Of a DNA stretch of 64,000 nt, positions 56,044-64,000 are shown in pieces. The translations under genes were made by a program, and so were the position numbers. The stretch spans positions 1,083,465 to 1,147,464 of the forward strand of contig NZ_LT574837.1 of the NCBI RefSeq assembly GCF_900086725.1, in the 5' to 3' direction. The stretch comes from Bariatricus massiliensis. Lineage in GTDB: Bacteria > Bacillota > Clostridia > Lachnospirales > Lachnospiraceae. Below the pieces are notes generated by a model, which saw only the letters and a list, made by a program, of their open reading frames with translations, was not told the DNA's origin and did not search any database. Every line of letters begins with the position of its first letter. The stretch's first letter is position 1.

Positions 56044-59000
56044 TTAACGCTCCACGCCCATTGTCACGGTCTCACCGTTAATCTTCCATTCCTTTACGTA
56101 CCCTTGCGGAGCTTTCTTCTCCACACTGACTGCCAGCGTCTCGTCCCCTATCTCTTTTGCAGCTTTGGCAAAGACAGCCTCCGCCTTATCGCTTCCTTCA
56201 TAGGTAACTTTAATCTTGTCAGTCACTTCAAAGTCTGCTTCCTTACGCATTGTCTGAATCTTGCTGATGATTTCTCTTACAAAACCTTCTTCCAGCAATC
56301 CTTCTGTCAGGTTCGTGTCCAGAACTACCGTGATTCCATAATCATTTTCAGATACATAACCTTCTGCCTGCGCCATATCGATCAGCAGGTCTTCATTAAA
56401 TAAGGTAACCTCTTGACCATTCACATCAAACTTCAAAGAACCAGTCTCATTGAGCTCATCCATCGCGGCGTTTCCGTCCAGATTCGTAAGCGTTGACTTG
56501 ATTCCTCCTAACAGTTTACCATATTTCGGGCCCACTGTCTTTAGCTGAGGTTTAAAAGTATATGAGGTAAATGCACGGACATCGTCAGTCAGCTCTATTT
56601 CTTTTACATTTAATTCCTCTTTTACGATATCCTGATAAAATTCCGGCAGATTATTTACACCTTTTACAAACATTTTTCCGATTGGCTGGCGGTTCTTGAT
56701 ATTCGCAGCGTTCCGGCACGCACGGCCCATAACGACAAGCTTCAGGACCTCATCCATATTTGCCTCTAATTCCTTATCGATATAGGACTCATTGACCTCC
56801 GGAAAATCGCAGAGATGGATGCTCTCCGGCGCAGTTTCGTCGATGTTTCTCACCAGATTCTGATAAATCTGCTCCGTCATAAATGGAATCATAGGCGCAG
56901 CTGCCTTTGACACCGTCACAAGCGCTGTATACAGTGTCATGTACGCATTAATCTTATCCTGCTCCATGCCCTTCGCCCAGAAACGCTCACGGCTTCTTCT
57001 CACATACCAGTTGCTCATATCATCCACAAAGTCCTGAAGCGCTCTTGCCGCCTCCGGAATCCGGTAATTTCCAAGGTTCCCGTCCACGTCCTTCACTAGC
57101 GTATTCAGCTTAGAAAGGAGCCATTTATCCATAACGCTGAGTTTCTCATAATCTAACGTATATTTGGTAGCGTCAAATTCATCAATATTCGCATAGAGTA
57201 CGAAAAATGCATAAGTGTTCCACAATGTGCCCATGAATTTACGCTGCCCTTCCGTAACAGCCTTGCCGTGGAAACGATTCGGCAGCCACGGTGCACTGTT
57301 GACATAGAAATACCAGCGGATAGCGTCTGCCCCGTAAGTCTCCAGCGCGTCAAACGGGTCGACAGCATTGCCCTTGGACTTACTCATCTTCTGTCCGTTC
57401 TCATCCTGTACATGGCCGAGAACGATAACATTTTTATATGGCGCCTTATTAAAAATCAGCGTCGAAATGGCAAGCAGAGAGTAGAACCAGCCACGTGTCT
57501 GGTCTACGGCCTCTGATATAAAGTCCGCCGGGAACTGCTGCTCGAACAATTCTTTATTTTCAAACGGATAATGATGCTGTGCAAACGGCATAGAGCCACT
57601 GTCGAACCAGCAGTCAATTACTTCCGGCACTCTGTGCATCTCTTTTCCACACACCGGACACTTGATAGTCACTTCGTCGATATATGGGCGGTGAAGCTCA
57701 ATATTATCCGGGCAGTTGTCTGACATAGACTTCAGCTCCTCGATACTTCCAATGGAATGCTGGTGTCCACATTCACACTCCCAAATATTAAGCGGCGTTC
57801 CCCAGTAACGGTTGCGGCTGATTCCCCAGTCCTGCACATTCTCAAGCCAGTCGCCAAAACGGCCCTTGCCGATGTTCTCAGGAATCCAGTTGATCGTATT
57901 ATTATTGGCAATCAGGTCATCCTTGACTTCCGTCATCTTGATGAACCATGATTCTCTTGCATAGTAAATAAGTGGAGTATCACATCTCCAGCAGTGCGGA
58001 TAGCTGTGCTCGAACTTGGGCGCATCAAAGAGCAGTCCCCGCTTCTCCAAATCCTTCAGTACCAATGGATCCGCTTTCTTCACAAATACACCCGCAAACG
58101 GTGTATCCTCTGTCATGTTGCCCTTGCCGTCTACCAACTGTACGAAGGGCATATCATAATTTCTGCCGACTTTGGCATCGTCCTCACCGAAGGCCGGAGC
58201 GATGTGTACCACGCCGGTACCGTCAGTCAGTGTTACATAGGTATCACATGTCACATAAAATGCCTTCTTATTCTGCTTCGCGGCACAGTCTGCCGCACAG
58301 GTAAATAGTGGGTCGTACTCTTTGAATTCCAGCTCTTTTCCCGTGAAAGTCTCCAGCACCTCATATGCGGGCTCGTCTTCCTCTGCCAGCTTGCCCAGCA
58401 CCTTATCAAGAAGCGCCTCGGCCATATAATAAACATATCCGTCCGCTGCCTTCACCTTCACATAAGTCTCATTCGGATTCACACAGAGACCGATATTAGA
58501 CGGCAGTGTCCACGGTGTAGTCGTCCATGCAAGAATATATGCATCCTCATCCTTTACTTTAAAGCGCACGATAGCAGAACGTTCCTTGACATCCTTGTAT
58601 CCCTGCGCTACTTCCTGCGCAGAAAGAGGCGTACCGCAGCGCGGGCAGTAAGGAACAATCTTGAAACCTTTATAAAGAAGCTTCTTCTCCCAGATCTGCT
58701 TCAAGGCCCACCACTCAGATTCGATAAAATTATTGTCGTATGTGACATAAGGATCTTCCATATCGGCCCAAAAACCTACCGTGGCAGAAAAATCCTCCCA
58801 CATTCCTTTGTATTTCCACACACTCTCTTTACATTTGTCAATAAACGGCTCCAGCCCATATTCCTCAATCTGATCCTTCCCGTCAAGGCCAAGGAGCTTC
58901 TCGACCTCCAGCTCCACCGGAAGGCCGTGCGTATCCCAGCCCGCCTTACGCGGAACCATGTGGCCCTTCATCGTCTGATATCTCGGAATCATATCCTTGA

Positions 59001-59190
59001 TGACACGCGTCAGCACATGGCCAATGTGCGGTTTACCGTTGGCGGTCGGAGGGCCGTCATAGAATGTATAGGTCTCTCCTTCCTTTCTGCTGTCCATGCT
59101 CTTTTCAAAAATTTGATGCTCTTCCCAGAACTTTTCCACTTCTTTTTCTCTGTCTACAAACTTCAAATCTGTAGAAACTTTATTGTACAT
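56044..59190 (-). CDS. ileS: Isoleucyl-tRNA synthetase, type 2 (eukaryote-like) form
   Basis: The 1048-residue class I synthetase has HIGH (PHIGHVLTR, near residue 57), KMSKS (GQKMSKSKGNAVDP, near residue 597), and an editing domain. The GWDTHGLPVELEVEK loop and the length of about 1050 residues place it in the IleRS2 group, whose members are often less sensitive to mupirocin. The C-terminus lacks the paired-cysteine zinc module of IleRS1. A T-box leader with an isoleucine specifier lies upstream, so uncharged tRNA-Ile controls expression. AAAGGGG precedes the ATG. Confidence 0.96.
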   Translation of the reverse strand: MYNKVSTDLKFVDREKEVEKFWEEHQIFEKSMDSRKEGETYTFYDGPPTANGKPHIGHVLTRVIKDMIPRYQTMKGHMVPRKAGWDTHGLPVELEVEKLLGLDGKDQIEEYGLEPFIDKCKESVWKYKGMWEDFSATVGFWADMEDPYVTYDNNFIESEWWALKQIWEKKLLYKGFKIVPYCPRCGTPLSAQEVAQGYKDVKERSAIVRFKVKDEDAYILAWTTTPWTLPSNIGLCVNPNETYVKVKAADGYVYYMAEALLDKVLGKLAEEDEPAYEVLETFTGKELEFKEYDPLFTCAADCAAKQNKKAFYVTCDTYVTLTDGTGVVHIAPAFGEDDAKVGRNYDMPFVQLVDGKGNMTEDTPFAGVFVKKADPLVLKDLEKRGLLFDAPKFEHSYPHCWRCDTPLIYYARESWFIKMTEVKDDLIANNNTINWIPENIGKGRFGDWLENVQDWGISRNRYWGTPLNIWECECGHQHSIGSIEELKSMSDNCPDNIELHRPYIDEVTIKCPVCGKEMHRVPEVIDCWFDSGSMPFAQHHYPFENKELFEQQFPADFISEAVDQTRGWFYSLLAISTLIFNKAPYKNVIVLGHVQDENGQKMSKSKGNAVDPFDALETYGADAIRWYFYVNSAPWLPNRFHGKAVTEGQRKFMGTLWNTYAFFVLYANIDEFDATKYTLDYEKLSVMDKWLLSKLNTLVKDVDGNLGNYRIPEAARALQDFVDDMSNWYVRRSRERFWAKGMEQDKINAYMTLYTALVTVSKAAAPMIPFMTEQIYQNLVRNIDETAPESIHLCDFPEVNESYIDKELEANMDEVLKLVVMGRACRNAANIKNRQPIGKMFVKGVNNLPEFYQDIVKEELNVKEIELTDDVRAFTSYTFKPQLKTVGPKYGKLLGGIKSTLTNLDGNAAMDELNETGSLKFDVNGQEVTLFNEDLLIDMAQAEGYVSENDYGITVVLDTNLTEGLLEEGFVREIISKIQTMRKEADFEVTDKIKVTYEGSDKAEAVFAKAAKEIGDETLAVSVEKKAPQGYVKEWKINGETVTMGVER

Positions 59191-59224
59191 GATTGTTGTA
59201 CCCCTTTCTTGATGTAATAAAAGA

Positions 59225-59391
59225 ACAAAGTGGACAAGTCCACTTCAACTCCCTATATCCCTCACTCATGAGGGACTTGTACACTTTGTGCGCCAATGTG
59301 CGGCTGCGAAGCAGCTTTCATCTGCACATTGTGTGCATCCCCCGGAGGGTTTTTGTTATATAGGAAAGTTCAAAGGACTTTTCTATATAAT
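59225..59391 (-). other. Hairpin-rich leader between the T-box terminator and ileS
   Basis: The 200 bases between the T-box terminator and ileS contain several inverted repeats: 17-bp arms at 59225-59241/59273-59289 with one mismatch; CAATGTGC/GCACATTG (59294-59331) around an inner GCTGC/GCAGC; and TTATATAGG...TCTATATAA (59357-59391). No ORF. These could be extra RNA structure in the leader or remnants of small mobile repeats. Confidence 0.6.
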
Positions 59392-59655
59392 AAAAAAGCC
59401 TCCGCCCCGTAATAGGACGAAAGCCAAAGCTTCGTTAACCACCTGTTACTGCATACTATCATATGAGTTCCCTGTAACGGGGGAAATTACCGTCAGCACT
59501 TATACATTGCGGCCTTGAATTCCTGCAACTTTCAGTAACTGCAACTCGGAAGTGATATTCAGATATATTTTACTCGTACCGGTCTTACACCATCACCGGC
59601 TCGCTTTGACTTTGAAATATAACCTACTGTCTTCGTCATAGTTTTTCCTATATGC
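59392..59655 (-). promoter_or_regulatory. T-box riboswitch, isoleucine specifier
   Basis: Minus-strand RNA shows the expected order: GACGAAGACAGTAG and AGCGAGCCGGTGATGG (stem I), GAATATCACT with specifier ATC (59556-59554), the T-box AACAGGTGGTTAACG (about 59448-59434), and a terminator (59424-59398) of GCTTTCGTCC paired with GGGGCGGAGGC, followed by TTTTTT (59397-59392). Uncharged tRNA-Ile favours the antiterminator and read-through into ileS. Confidence 0.88.
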
Positions 59656-59661
59656 CCTATT

Positions 59662-59691
59662 ATTATAATAAAGAAACCCTTGGAAAGTCAA
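59662..59691 (-). promoter_or_regulatory. Promoter of the ileS operon
   Basis: TTGACT (59691-59686) and TATAAT (59667-59662) with 18-base spacing, minus strand, about 7 bases before the T-box RNA 5' end. Confidence 0.75.
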
Positions 59692-59698
59692 GGGTTTC
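59673..59698 (-). terminator. Terminator of the carboxypeptidase gene
   Basis: GAAACCCTT/AAGGGTTTC 9-bp stem followed by TTTATT on the minus strand; it contains the -35 of the ileS promoter. Confidence 0.7.
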
Positions 59699-59713
59699 TC
59701 GCATTTTCCTCAT

Positions 59714-61153
59714 TTACCGCCGTCTCCGCCGTCTTTTTTGTCTTTTTTTCCGCTGCTCCTTACGCTTTTTCCTAACATAAAGTGCAAAACAGAACCACAG
59801 AAAGAGCAGGAAAAATACAACAACAACGCCAATTGCCAGCCACTTGACCCATGTGGGAAGGCTTATACCTTTTTCTGTCGTTTTCTTTGTCTCCTTCACT
59901 TCCACCTGAGGCGCATTTTTTTTCAGATACGCTTGACTAAAAGTGACGTTGGCGCTTCCCAGTGTATTCCCCTCATAAGAATAATTCACGATTCCTGTTT
60001 TTGCCTGACTGCTCTCCGTGATAATCTCTGGTTTCAAATCCGCAAAGGTCACGCTTTCCGGCAGAACCACATATGAATTGCTGTCTATTTCTTTGAAATC
60101 TTTTGACTTTTCATTTTCTTTAACATTTACTTTATGAAAATTAGCAAAACCGTACTCCAGCAAGGCTTTTGTATCCGTATACACATTCCTTCCATGTGTC
60201 TTCAGTACCACGCAGATTAACTTCATATTACCATCATCCGCGCAAGTGACTAAAGTATTCATAGCCTGCTCTGTGTACCCTGTCTTTCCCGCCGTCACAT
60301 AAGGATAATAATATTCATTACTCTCATAGAACATCTTATGCTTCTGCTGGAAAATCCGGCTCTCCGGCTGGAGATTCGTGGGCGGGATGGTGTACTGTAA
60401 TGTCTGTGATATGGTCTTGAACTCCTCGTGCTTCGTATAAAGCTCCCGCGTAATCAACGCCATATCACGGGCCGTCGTATAGTGGTTCTCATCATTCAGC
60501 CCATTGGTATTTACAAAATTAGAATTGAGCGCGCCAAGCTCTTTCGCCCGTGCGTTCATCTGGTTGATAAACCATTCATAACCTTCTCCGGTATTATCTC
60601 CTATGGCGTAGGCCACTTCGTTTGCCGACGCCAAAAGCAGCGCGTGAAGGGCATCGTTCAAAGTAATTTCTTCACCGGTAGTCATGCCAATATGAGCATC
60701 CCCGTATTCAAGAAAATCAATACAGGACTGTGTGATTGTTATCTTATCGTTGAGGCCTCCGTTCTCCAGCGCTATCAACGCGGTCAGCACCTTAGTGATA
60801 CTGGCCGGATATCCTTTTCCATCTATATTCTTTGCGTATAGGATAGCTCCGCTTTCTGCCTCCATTACAATAGCCGCTTCTCCGTATGTAGCCGGCCCCT
60901 GAGGCCAGCCTGTCAAGCCATTGGAGCTTATTGCCATATTATATGCATTCTGAGTCGCAGTCTCCTCATTCGCCGCCTCAAGCGCATATATCTCCTCAGC
61001 TGTCTTCCCTTCCCTTTCAGCATCAGTGAGTACAATTCCCGTTGCCGTCATATCCACAGGCGCATCTTCCTTTGTATCCGCCGCTTCCGCTATTGTCCCT
61101 GTTAAAATGAAAACCGTTAAGAAAACGGCAAGAAGTTTTCCAGTCTTTTTCAC
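59714..61153 (-). CDS. D-alanyl-D-alanine carboxypeptidase (PBP5/DacF-like)
   Basis: The 479-residue protein has a signal peptide, the peptidase S11 triad motifs SITK (PASITKV, near residue 115), SAN (LLASANEVAY) and KTG (AGKTGYT), a C-terminal beta domain, and a C-terminal membrane anchor followed by a very basic tail (KKRKEQRKKRQKRRRRRR). It trims pentapeptides in the wall and is related to DacF/DacA. GTG at 61153 follows GGAGGAAGAG. Upstream is the ABC-ATPase gene. Confidence 0.92.
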   Translation of the reverse strand: MKKTGKLLAVFLTVFILTGTIAEAADTKEDAPVDMTATGIVLTDAEREGKTAEEIYALEAANEETATQNAYNMAISSNGLTGWPQGPATYGEAAIVMEAESGAILYAKNIDGKGYPASITKVLTALIALENGGLNDKITITQSCIDFLEYGDAHIGMTTGEEITLNDALHALLLASANEVAYAIGDNTGEGYEWFINQMNARAKELGALNSNFVNTNGLNDENHYTTARDMALITRELYTKHEEFKTISQTLQYTIPPTNLQPESRIFQQKHKMFYESNEYYYPYVTAGKTGYTEQAMNTLVTCADDGNMKLICVVLKTHGRNVYTDTKALLEYGFANFHKVNVKENEKSKDFKEIDSNSYVVLPESVTFADLKPEIITESSQAKTGIVNYSYEGNTLGSANVTFSQAYLKKNAPQVEVKETKKTTEKGISLPTWVKWLAIGVVVVFFLLFLWFCFALYVRKKRKEQRKKRQKRRRRRR

Positions 61154-61171
61154 ACTCTCTTCCTCCGAATG

Positions 61172-62887
61172 CTATATTAATATACCTCTATATCTATTCA
61201 GACATGCATAAATATCCTGCCTGCGGATTTGAGCCATGGAAACCGGAAGATAAGATCCGGTACAAAGAGACCGAAGCCCCCGCTCCTGTATCTGCTTCCA
61301 AAGCCGGTCTATACACTGTCCTGCATCCTGTTCTTTTACCTCCATCTGTTCTAACAAGATTTTGAGGCAATACGAGAGCGCTGTAGTCTGTTCTGAATCC
61401 AATATCTGCTCCACATATTTTAGATCAACGTTCTCTTTCCCGATAGAAAAACTATCTTTTCCAAACTGCTTAATCTTAACCTGATCTCTTTTCTTTTCCA
61501 GCCTTCTTGCTTTAAATACTCGTTTATTTTTTTGTTTTTCAAAAAGAATATTTACAGATACCGGCGCTTTTTCTACCGCGTCACTCTTTACATCTTGAAT
61601 CACACGCTTCACCTTATCGGTGATATCATAAGTATGATAATTGTCCATCTGCAGGACCTTATCCGCAATGTAGAAGTAAGAACCGGAGCTTCCTGCCACT
61701 AAGATGACCGACACACCTTGTTTTTCATATAAATCTCTTGCCTGCAGAGTAAAGGGTGTAATAGGCTCTTGGTCTCCTGAGACTACAGCCTGCATAAGCG
61801 CATCCCTTACCATGAAGTTCGTAGCGCAGGTATCTTCATCGATCAAGAGCACCTCCGCACCCGACTGGACAGCCTCCACAACGTTTGCGGCCTGTGAAGT
61901 AGAACCACTCGCATCCTCTGTAGAAAAGTCGACCGTATTCTTCTTATTTGGCAGATCATTAATAAACGGAGAGATATTAACGTGAGAAACCGCACGCCCA
62001 TCCTCGGCCCGTATTTTAACTGCTGAATCGCAAGTAACCACATACTCTCTGCCATCACCCGCTATATGATTGTAGATTCCCTGCTCCAAAGCTTTTAACA
62101 GAGTAGACTTTCCATGATAGCCCCCGCCTACAATCAAAGTGATGCCTTTCGGGATTCCCATTCCTTTAATTTTTCCCCGGTAAGGAAGTTCCAACTCTAC
62201 TTCCATACTTTTAGGCGACATAAACTTTACCGCATTTCTCATCGGGCGCTGGGATACACCACTCTCCCTCGGTAGTATGGAATCATTTGCCACAAAAGCC
62301 GTCAGACCTCTTCTCTTCAATTCTTCACGTATTGTATATTGATCCTCCGAAAGCTCTATGACCCTATTTACTTCATTCACGTTCAAGTTTTTAAAATAAA
62401 GTGATTTCTTCACAGCTTCTGGCAGATAATCAAACAAAATTTTCTTTAGCTCAAACGAATTGATTGTCCTGCCATTTGCCGGAAATCCGACTTCAAAGCG
62501 TACCAGCAAATCTCCATTGTCTATCTCAAAAGCCGTTCTTTCCAATATTTCCTGTCCACATCTGCTGATACCGATAAGACCGCTTTTTCCTGAGCCTTTC
62601 GCCTGAAACATATACTCGGAGACAGCCTTTCCAAATTGCCTTGTCAAATAATCCTGCAGCGCAATCCTTCTGTAATCCTTTTTGTACATTGACTCAGGAA
62701 AACCAGCCTGACTTTTCTTCACCTGTATACTAAGTTTGGAGGGGGCCGCAAAGGGGTCTCCCTGCACATGATCAATATTCAGCTGATACCCGGGAAATTG
62801 ATAACTGCCCTTCAAATCTTTATATGCCGGATAGCTTCTCCGGTTGATGTTCATTAATAATTTATCCAAATCAACTGATGATTTCAT
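61172..62887 (-). CDS. Predicted ABC-class ATPase (COG3044-like), function unknown
   Basis: The 571-residue soluble protein has Walker A GGGYHGKSTLLKAL (near residue 255), a Walker B-like LLIDEDTCATNF (near residue 350) and an SGSTSQAANVVEAV segment before it that occupies the usual signature place. The N-terminal half (YPAYKDLKGSYQFPGYQLNIDHVQGDPFA, from about residue 18, quoted in part as DPFAAPS) matches the predicted ABC-class ATPase family. Function is not known. AGGAGGA lies 7 bases before the ATG. It is the last gene before the tRNA array. Confidence 0.87.
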   Translation of the reverse strand: MKSSVDLDKLLMNINRRSYPAYKDLKGSYQFPGYQLNIDHVQGDPFAAPSKLSIQVKKSQAGFPESMYKKDYRRIALQDYLTRQFGKAVSEYMFQAKGSGKSGLIGISRCGQEILERTAFEIDNGDLLVRFEVGFPANGRTINSFELKKILFDYLPEAVKKSLYFKNLNVNEVNRVIELSEDQYTIREELKRRGLTAFVANDSILPRESGVSQRPMRNAVKFMSPKSMEVELELPYRGKIKGMGIPKGITLIVGGGYHGKSTLLKALEQGIYNHIAGDGREYVVTCDSAVKIRAEDGRAVSHVNISPFINDLPNKKNTVDFSTEDASGSTSQAANVVEAVQSGAEVLLIDEDTCATNFMVRDALMQAVVSGDQEPITPFTLQARDLYEKQGVSVILVAGSSGSYFYIADKVLQMDNYHTYDITDKVKRVIQDVKSDAVEKAPVSVNILFEKQKNKRVFKARRLEKKRDQVKIKQFGKDSFSIGKENVDLKYVEQILDSEQTTALSYCLKILLEQMEVKEQDAGQCIDRLWKQIQERGLRSLCTGSYLPVSMAQIRRQDIYACLNRYRGILI

Positions 62888-62931
62888 ATATATCCTCCTA
62901 TAGCATTTGGTAAGAATTTCCTATATCATAA

Positions 62932-62963
62932 AAGAATCTATAACTGAAAAGTTATAGATTCTT
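62932..62963 (-). terminator. Terminator of the rRNA/tRNA transcript
   Basis: AAGAATCTATAAC (62932-62944) pairs with GTTATAGATTCTT (62951-62963), then TTTTATG on the minus strand, directly after tRNA-Lys. Confidence 0.85.
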
Positions 62964-62970
62964 GGTTCAA

Positions 62971-63043
62971 TGAAGCATCGGGGATTCGAACCCCGGACAA
63001 CTTGATTAAAAGTCAAGTGCTCTACCGACTGAGCTAATGCTCC
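62971..63043 (-). tRNA. tRNA-Lys(TTT)
   Basis: Seventy-three bases with a GGAGCAT/ATGCTTC acceptor stem, TTCGAAT T-loop and anticodon loop CTTTTAA (anticodon TTT). No CCA encoded. Confidence 0.95.
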
Positions 63044-63073
63044 ATTCAAATATTACTTGTCCTACAGGACAAA

Positions 63074-63146
<73 letters not shown>

Positions 63147-63181
63147 GTTTTAAGATTAGAAAGCACAGTTTACTAATCTGA

Positions 63182-63255
<74 letters not shown>

Positions 63256-63294
63256 ATATTCAATTATTATAGCACATTTTTGTAAAATGCACAA

Positions 63295-63376
63295 TGGATG
63301 GAGAAGGATTCGAACCTTCGAAGGCGGTGCCAACAGATTTACAGTCTGCCCCCTTTGGCCACTCGGGAATCCATCC
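63295..63376 (-). tRNA. tRNA-Tyr(GTA)
   Basis: Eighty-two bases with a long variable arm, GGATGGA/TCCATCC acceptor stem and anticodon loop CTGTAAA (anticodon GTA). Confidence 0.94.
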
Positions 63377-63421
63377 AAATTATTTGTTACTTTACATCGT
63401 TTCGCTAAGCTGTTCGATGCA

Positions 63422-63494
63422 AGCCGATGATCGGACTCGAACCGATAACCTGCTGATTACAAATCAGCTGCTCTGCCAATTGAGCCACATCGGC
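63422..63494 (-). tRNA. tRNA-Thr(TGT)
   Basis: Seventy-three bases, GCCGATG acceptor stem, anticodon loop TTTGTAA (anticodon TGT). Confidence 0.94.
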
Positions 63495-63501
63495 ATATAT
63501 A

Positions 63502-63574
63502 TGGGACCAATAGGGCTCGAACCTATGACCCTCTGCTTGTAAGGCAGATGCTCTCCCAGCTGAGCTATGATCCC
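63502..63574 (-). tRNA. tRNA-Val(TAC)
   Basis: Seventy-three bases, GGGATCA/TGGTCCC-type acceptor stem, anticodon loop CTTACAA (anticodon TAC). Confidence 0.94.
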
Positions 63575-63615
63575 ACAATATATGTAGATATTATACACAA
63601 AGTGTTTAATATCAG

Positions 63616-63689
63616 CGACCCGAATGGGACTCGAACCCACGACCTCCGCCGTGACAGGGCGGCGCTCTAACCAACTGAGCCATCGGGCC
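63616..63689 (-). tRNA. tRNA-Asp(GTC)
   Basis: Seventy-four bases, GGCCCGA/TCGGGTC acceptor stem, discriminator G73, anticodon loop CTGTCAC (anticodon GTC). Confidence 0.94.
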
Positions 63690-63861
63690 TTGCTAAGGTA
63701 CGTTCGCGGGGCTAAACTCGGAAATACCTCGTTAAGGTTCGCAAACCACCTCGCACTAAGCTCATGCTTCGCCTTTCGGCTCACATTCACTAAGTTGCTT
63801 TCGGTGTACCTTCAAAACCGCATACAAATCTAATCATTCATCCATTTCCCTTCCTACCTCT
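63690..63861 (-). other. Spacer between 23S rRNA and the first tRNA
   Basis: No 5S rRNA is recognisable here. The spacer contains a 7-bp inverted pair AAGGTAC (63695-63701) and GTACCTT (63806-63812) enclosing a structured region, likely an rRNA processing stem. Confidence 0.7.
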
Positions 63862-64000
63862 TGGTTATGCCCTCGACCGATTAGTGACAGTCAGCTCCGT
63901 ACATTGCTGCACTTCCACCTCTGCCCTATCTACCTTGTCGTCTTCAAGGGGTCTTACTACTTTCGTAGGGATATCTCATCTTGAGGGGGGCTTCACGCTT
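63862..64000 (-). rRNA. 23S rRNA, 3' end (partial)
   Basis: The minus strand reads through a known 23S 3'-terminal region: TAGTAAGACCCCTTGAAGAC, GGTAGATAGGGCAGAGGTGG, and the last helix CTAATCGGTCGAGGGCATAACC. The molecule continues past the window edge. Confidence 0.92.

Noticed and set aside
63690..63861. 5S rRNA gene
   Set aside because: No 5S core sequence is visible; only a spacer with an inverted pair.

Overview
The window looks like a chromosomal segment of an anaerobic, endospore-forming, low-GC Gram-positive bacterium, most likely a gut Lachnospiraceae (Clostridium cluster XIVa). The grounds are sporulation genes (spoIID, a spoIIQ-like gene, bofA, a yaaL-like gene, cwlD, ricT), a Gram-positive Tad-like pilus locus with DUF5702/DUF6382 partners, strong AGGAGG ribosome binding sites, a T-box riboswitch, MecA, rubrerythrins, and many family-typical hypotheticals. 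I cannot name the species. Most genes lie on the minus strand, reading away from an rRNA/tRNA operon whose 23S 3' end is at the right edge.

Layout. 1-4.1 kb: a Bacillus-like replication/competence block (decarboxylase, guanylate-kinase-like, holB, ricT, start of a trmN6-like gene). 4.1-6.3 kb: divergent AraC regulator and MFS transporter. 6.4-10.6 kb: four-gene ABC operon (ATPase, permease, GldG-like, DUF4340). 10.6-21.3 kb: accessory mix with a ProXp-type deacylase, Rpn-type nuclease, mtnN, GNAT, small secreted proteins, a DUF4367 anti-sigma-like gene separated from its probable sigma gene (which carries an in-frame amber codon) by a 190-bp tandem repeat and a free-standing murG, then HIT and a soluble histidine kinase. 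21.4-29.7 kb: the Tad-like pilus operon. 29.9-36.5 kb: bofA, yaaL-like, dCMP deaminase, upp, a Sua5 fusion, cwlD, Hpt, and a GH18 protein. 36.5-38.3 kb: 133-bp tandem repeat, a structured leader or ncRNA candidate, a small gene, mecA. 38.3-40.3 kb: rbsK with a LacI repressor. 40.4-44.4 kb: class I ribonucleotide reductase under NrdR boxes, then a 67-residue DUF1858-type gene with an in-frame TGA at the second cysteine of its CxxC motif (selenocysteine candidate), then a DnaA-box cluster. 44.6-47.6 kb: NlpC/P60 hydrolase with a WalR-type box, perR and two rubrerythrins sharing a probable PerR operator. 47.6-53.5 kb: hybrid sensor kinase, TrhA/hemolysin III, GIY-YIG, spoIIQ-like, spoIID. 53.5-59.7 kb: glgP and ileS behind an isoleucine T-box. 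59.7-62.9 kb: D,D-carboxypeptidase and an ABC-class ATPase. 62.9-64 kb: seven tRNAs and the 23S end.

The genes mainly serve core physiology: dNTP supply and its control, oxidative-stress defence, envelope and spore morphogenesis, translation, and surface pili. The observations I rate highest are the putative CxxU selenoprotein (outside conventional ORF calling), the Sua5 protein fused to a phosphatase domain that has lost its nucleophilic cysteine, the amber-interrupted sigma gene split from its anti-sigma partner, the unusual Tad pseudopilin with two cysteine motifs, a possible new leader RNA at 37.2-37.4 kb, and several readable regulatory sites (NrdR, PerR-like, WalR-like, LacI, T-box). 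All calls come from reading the sequence only; no database search was run.
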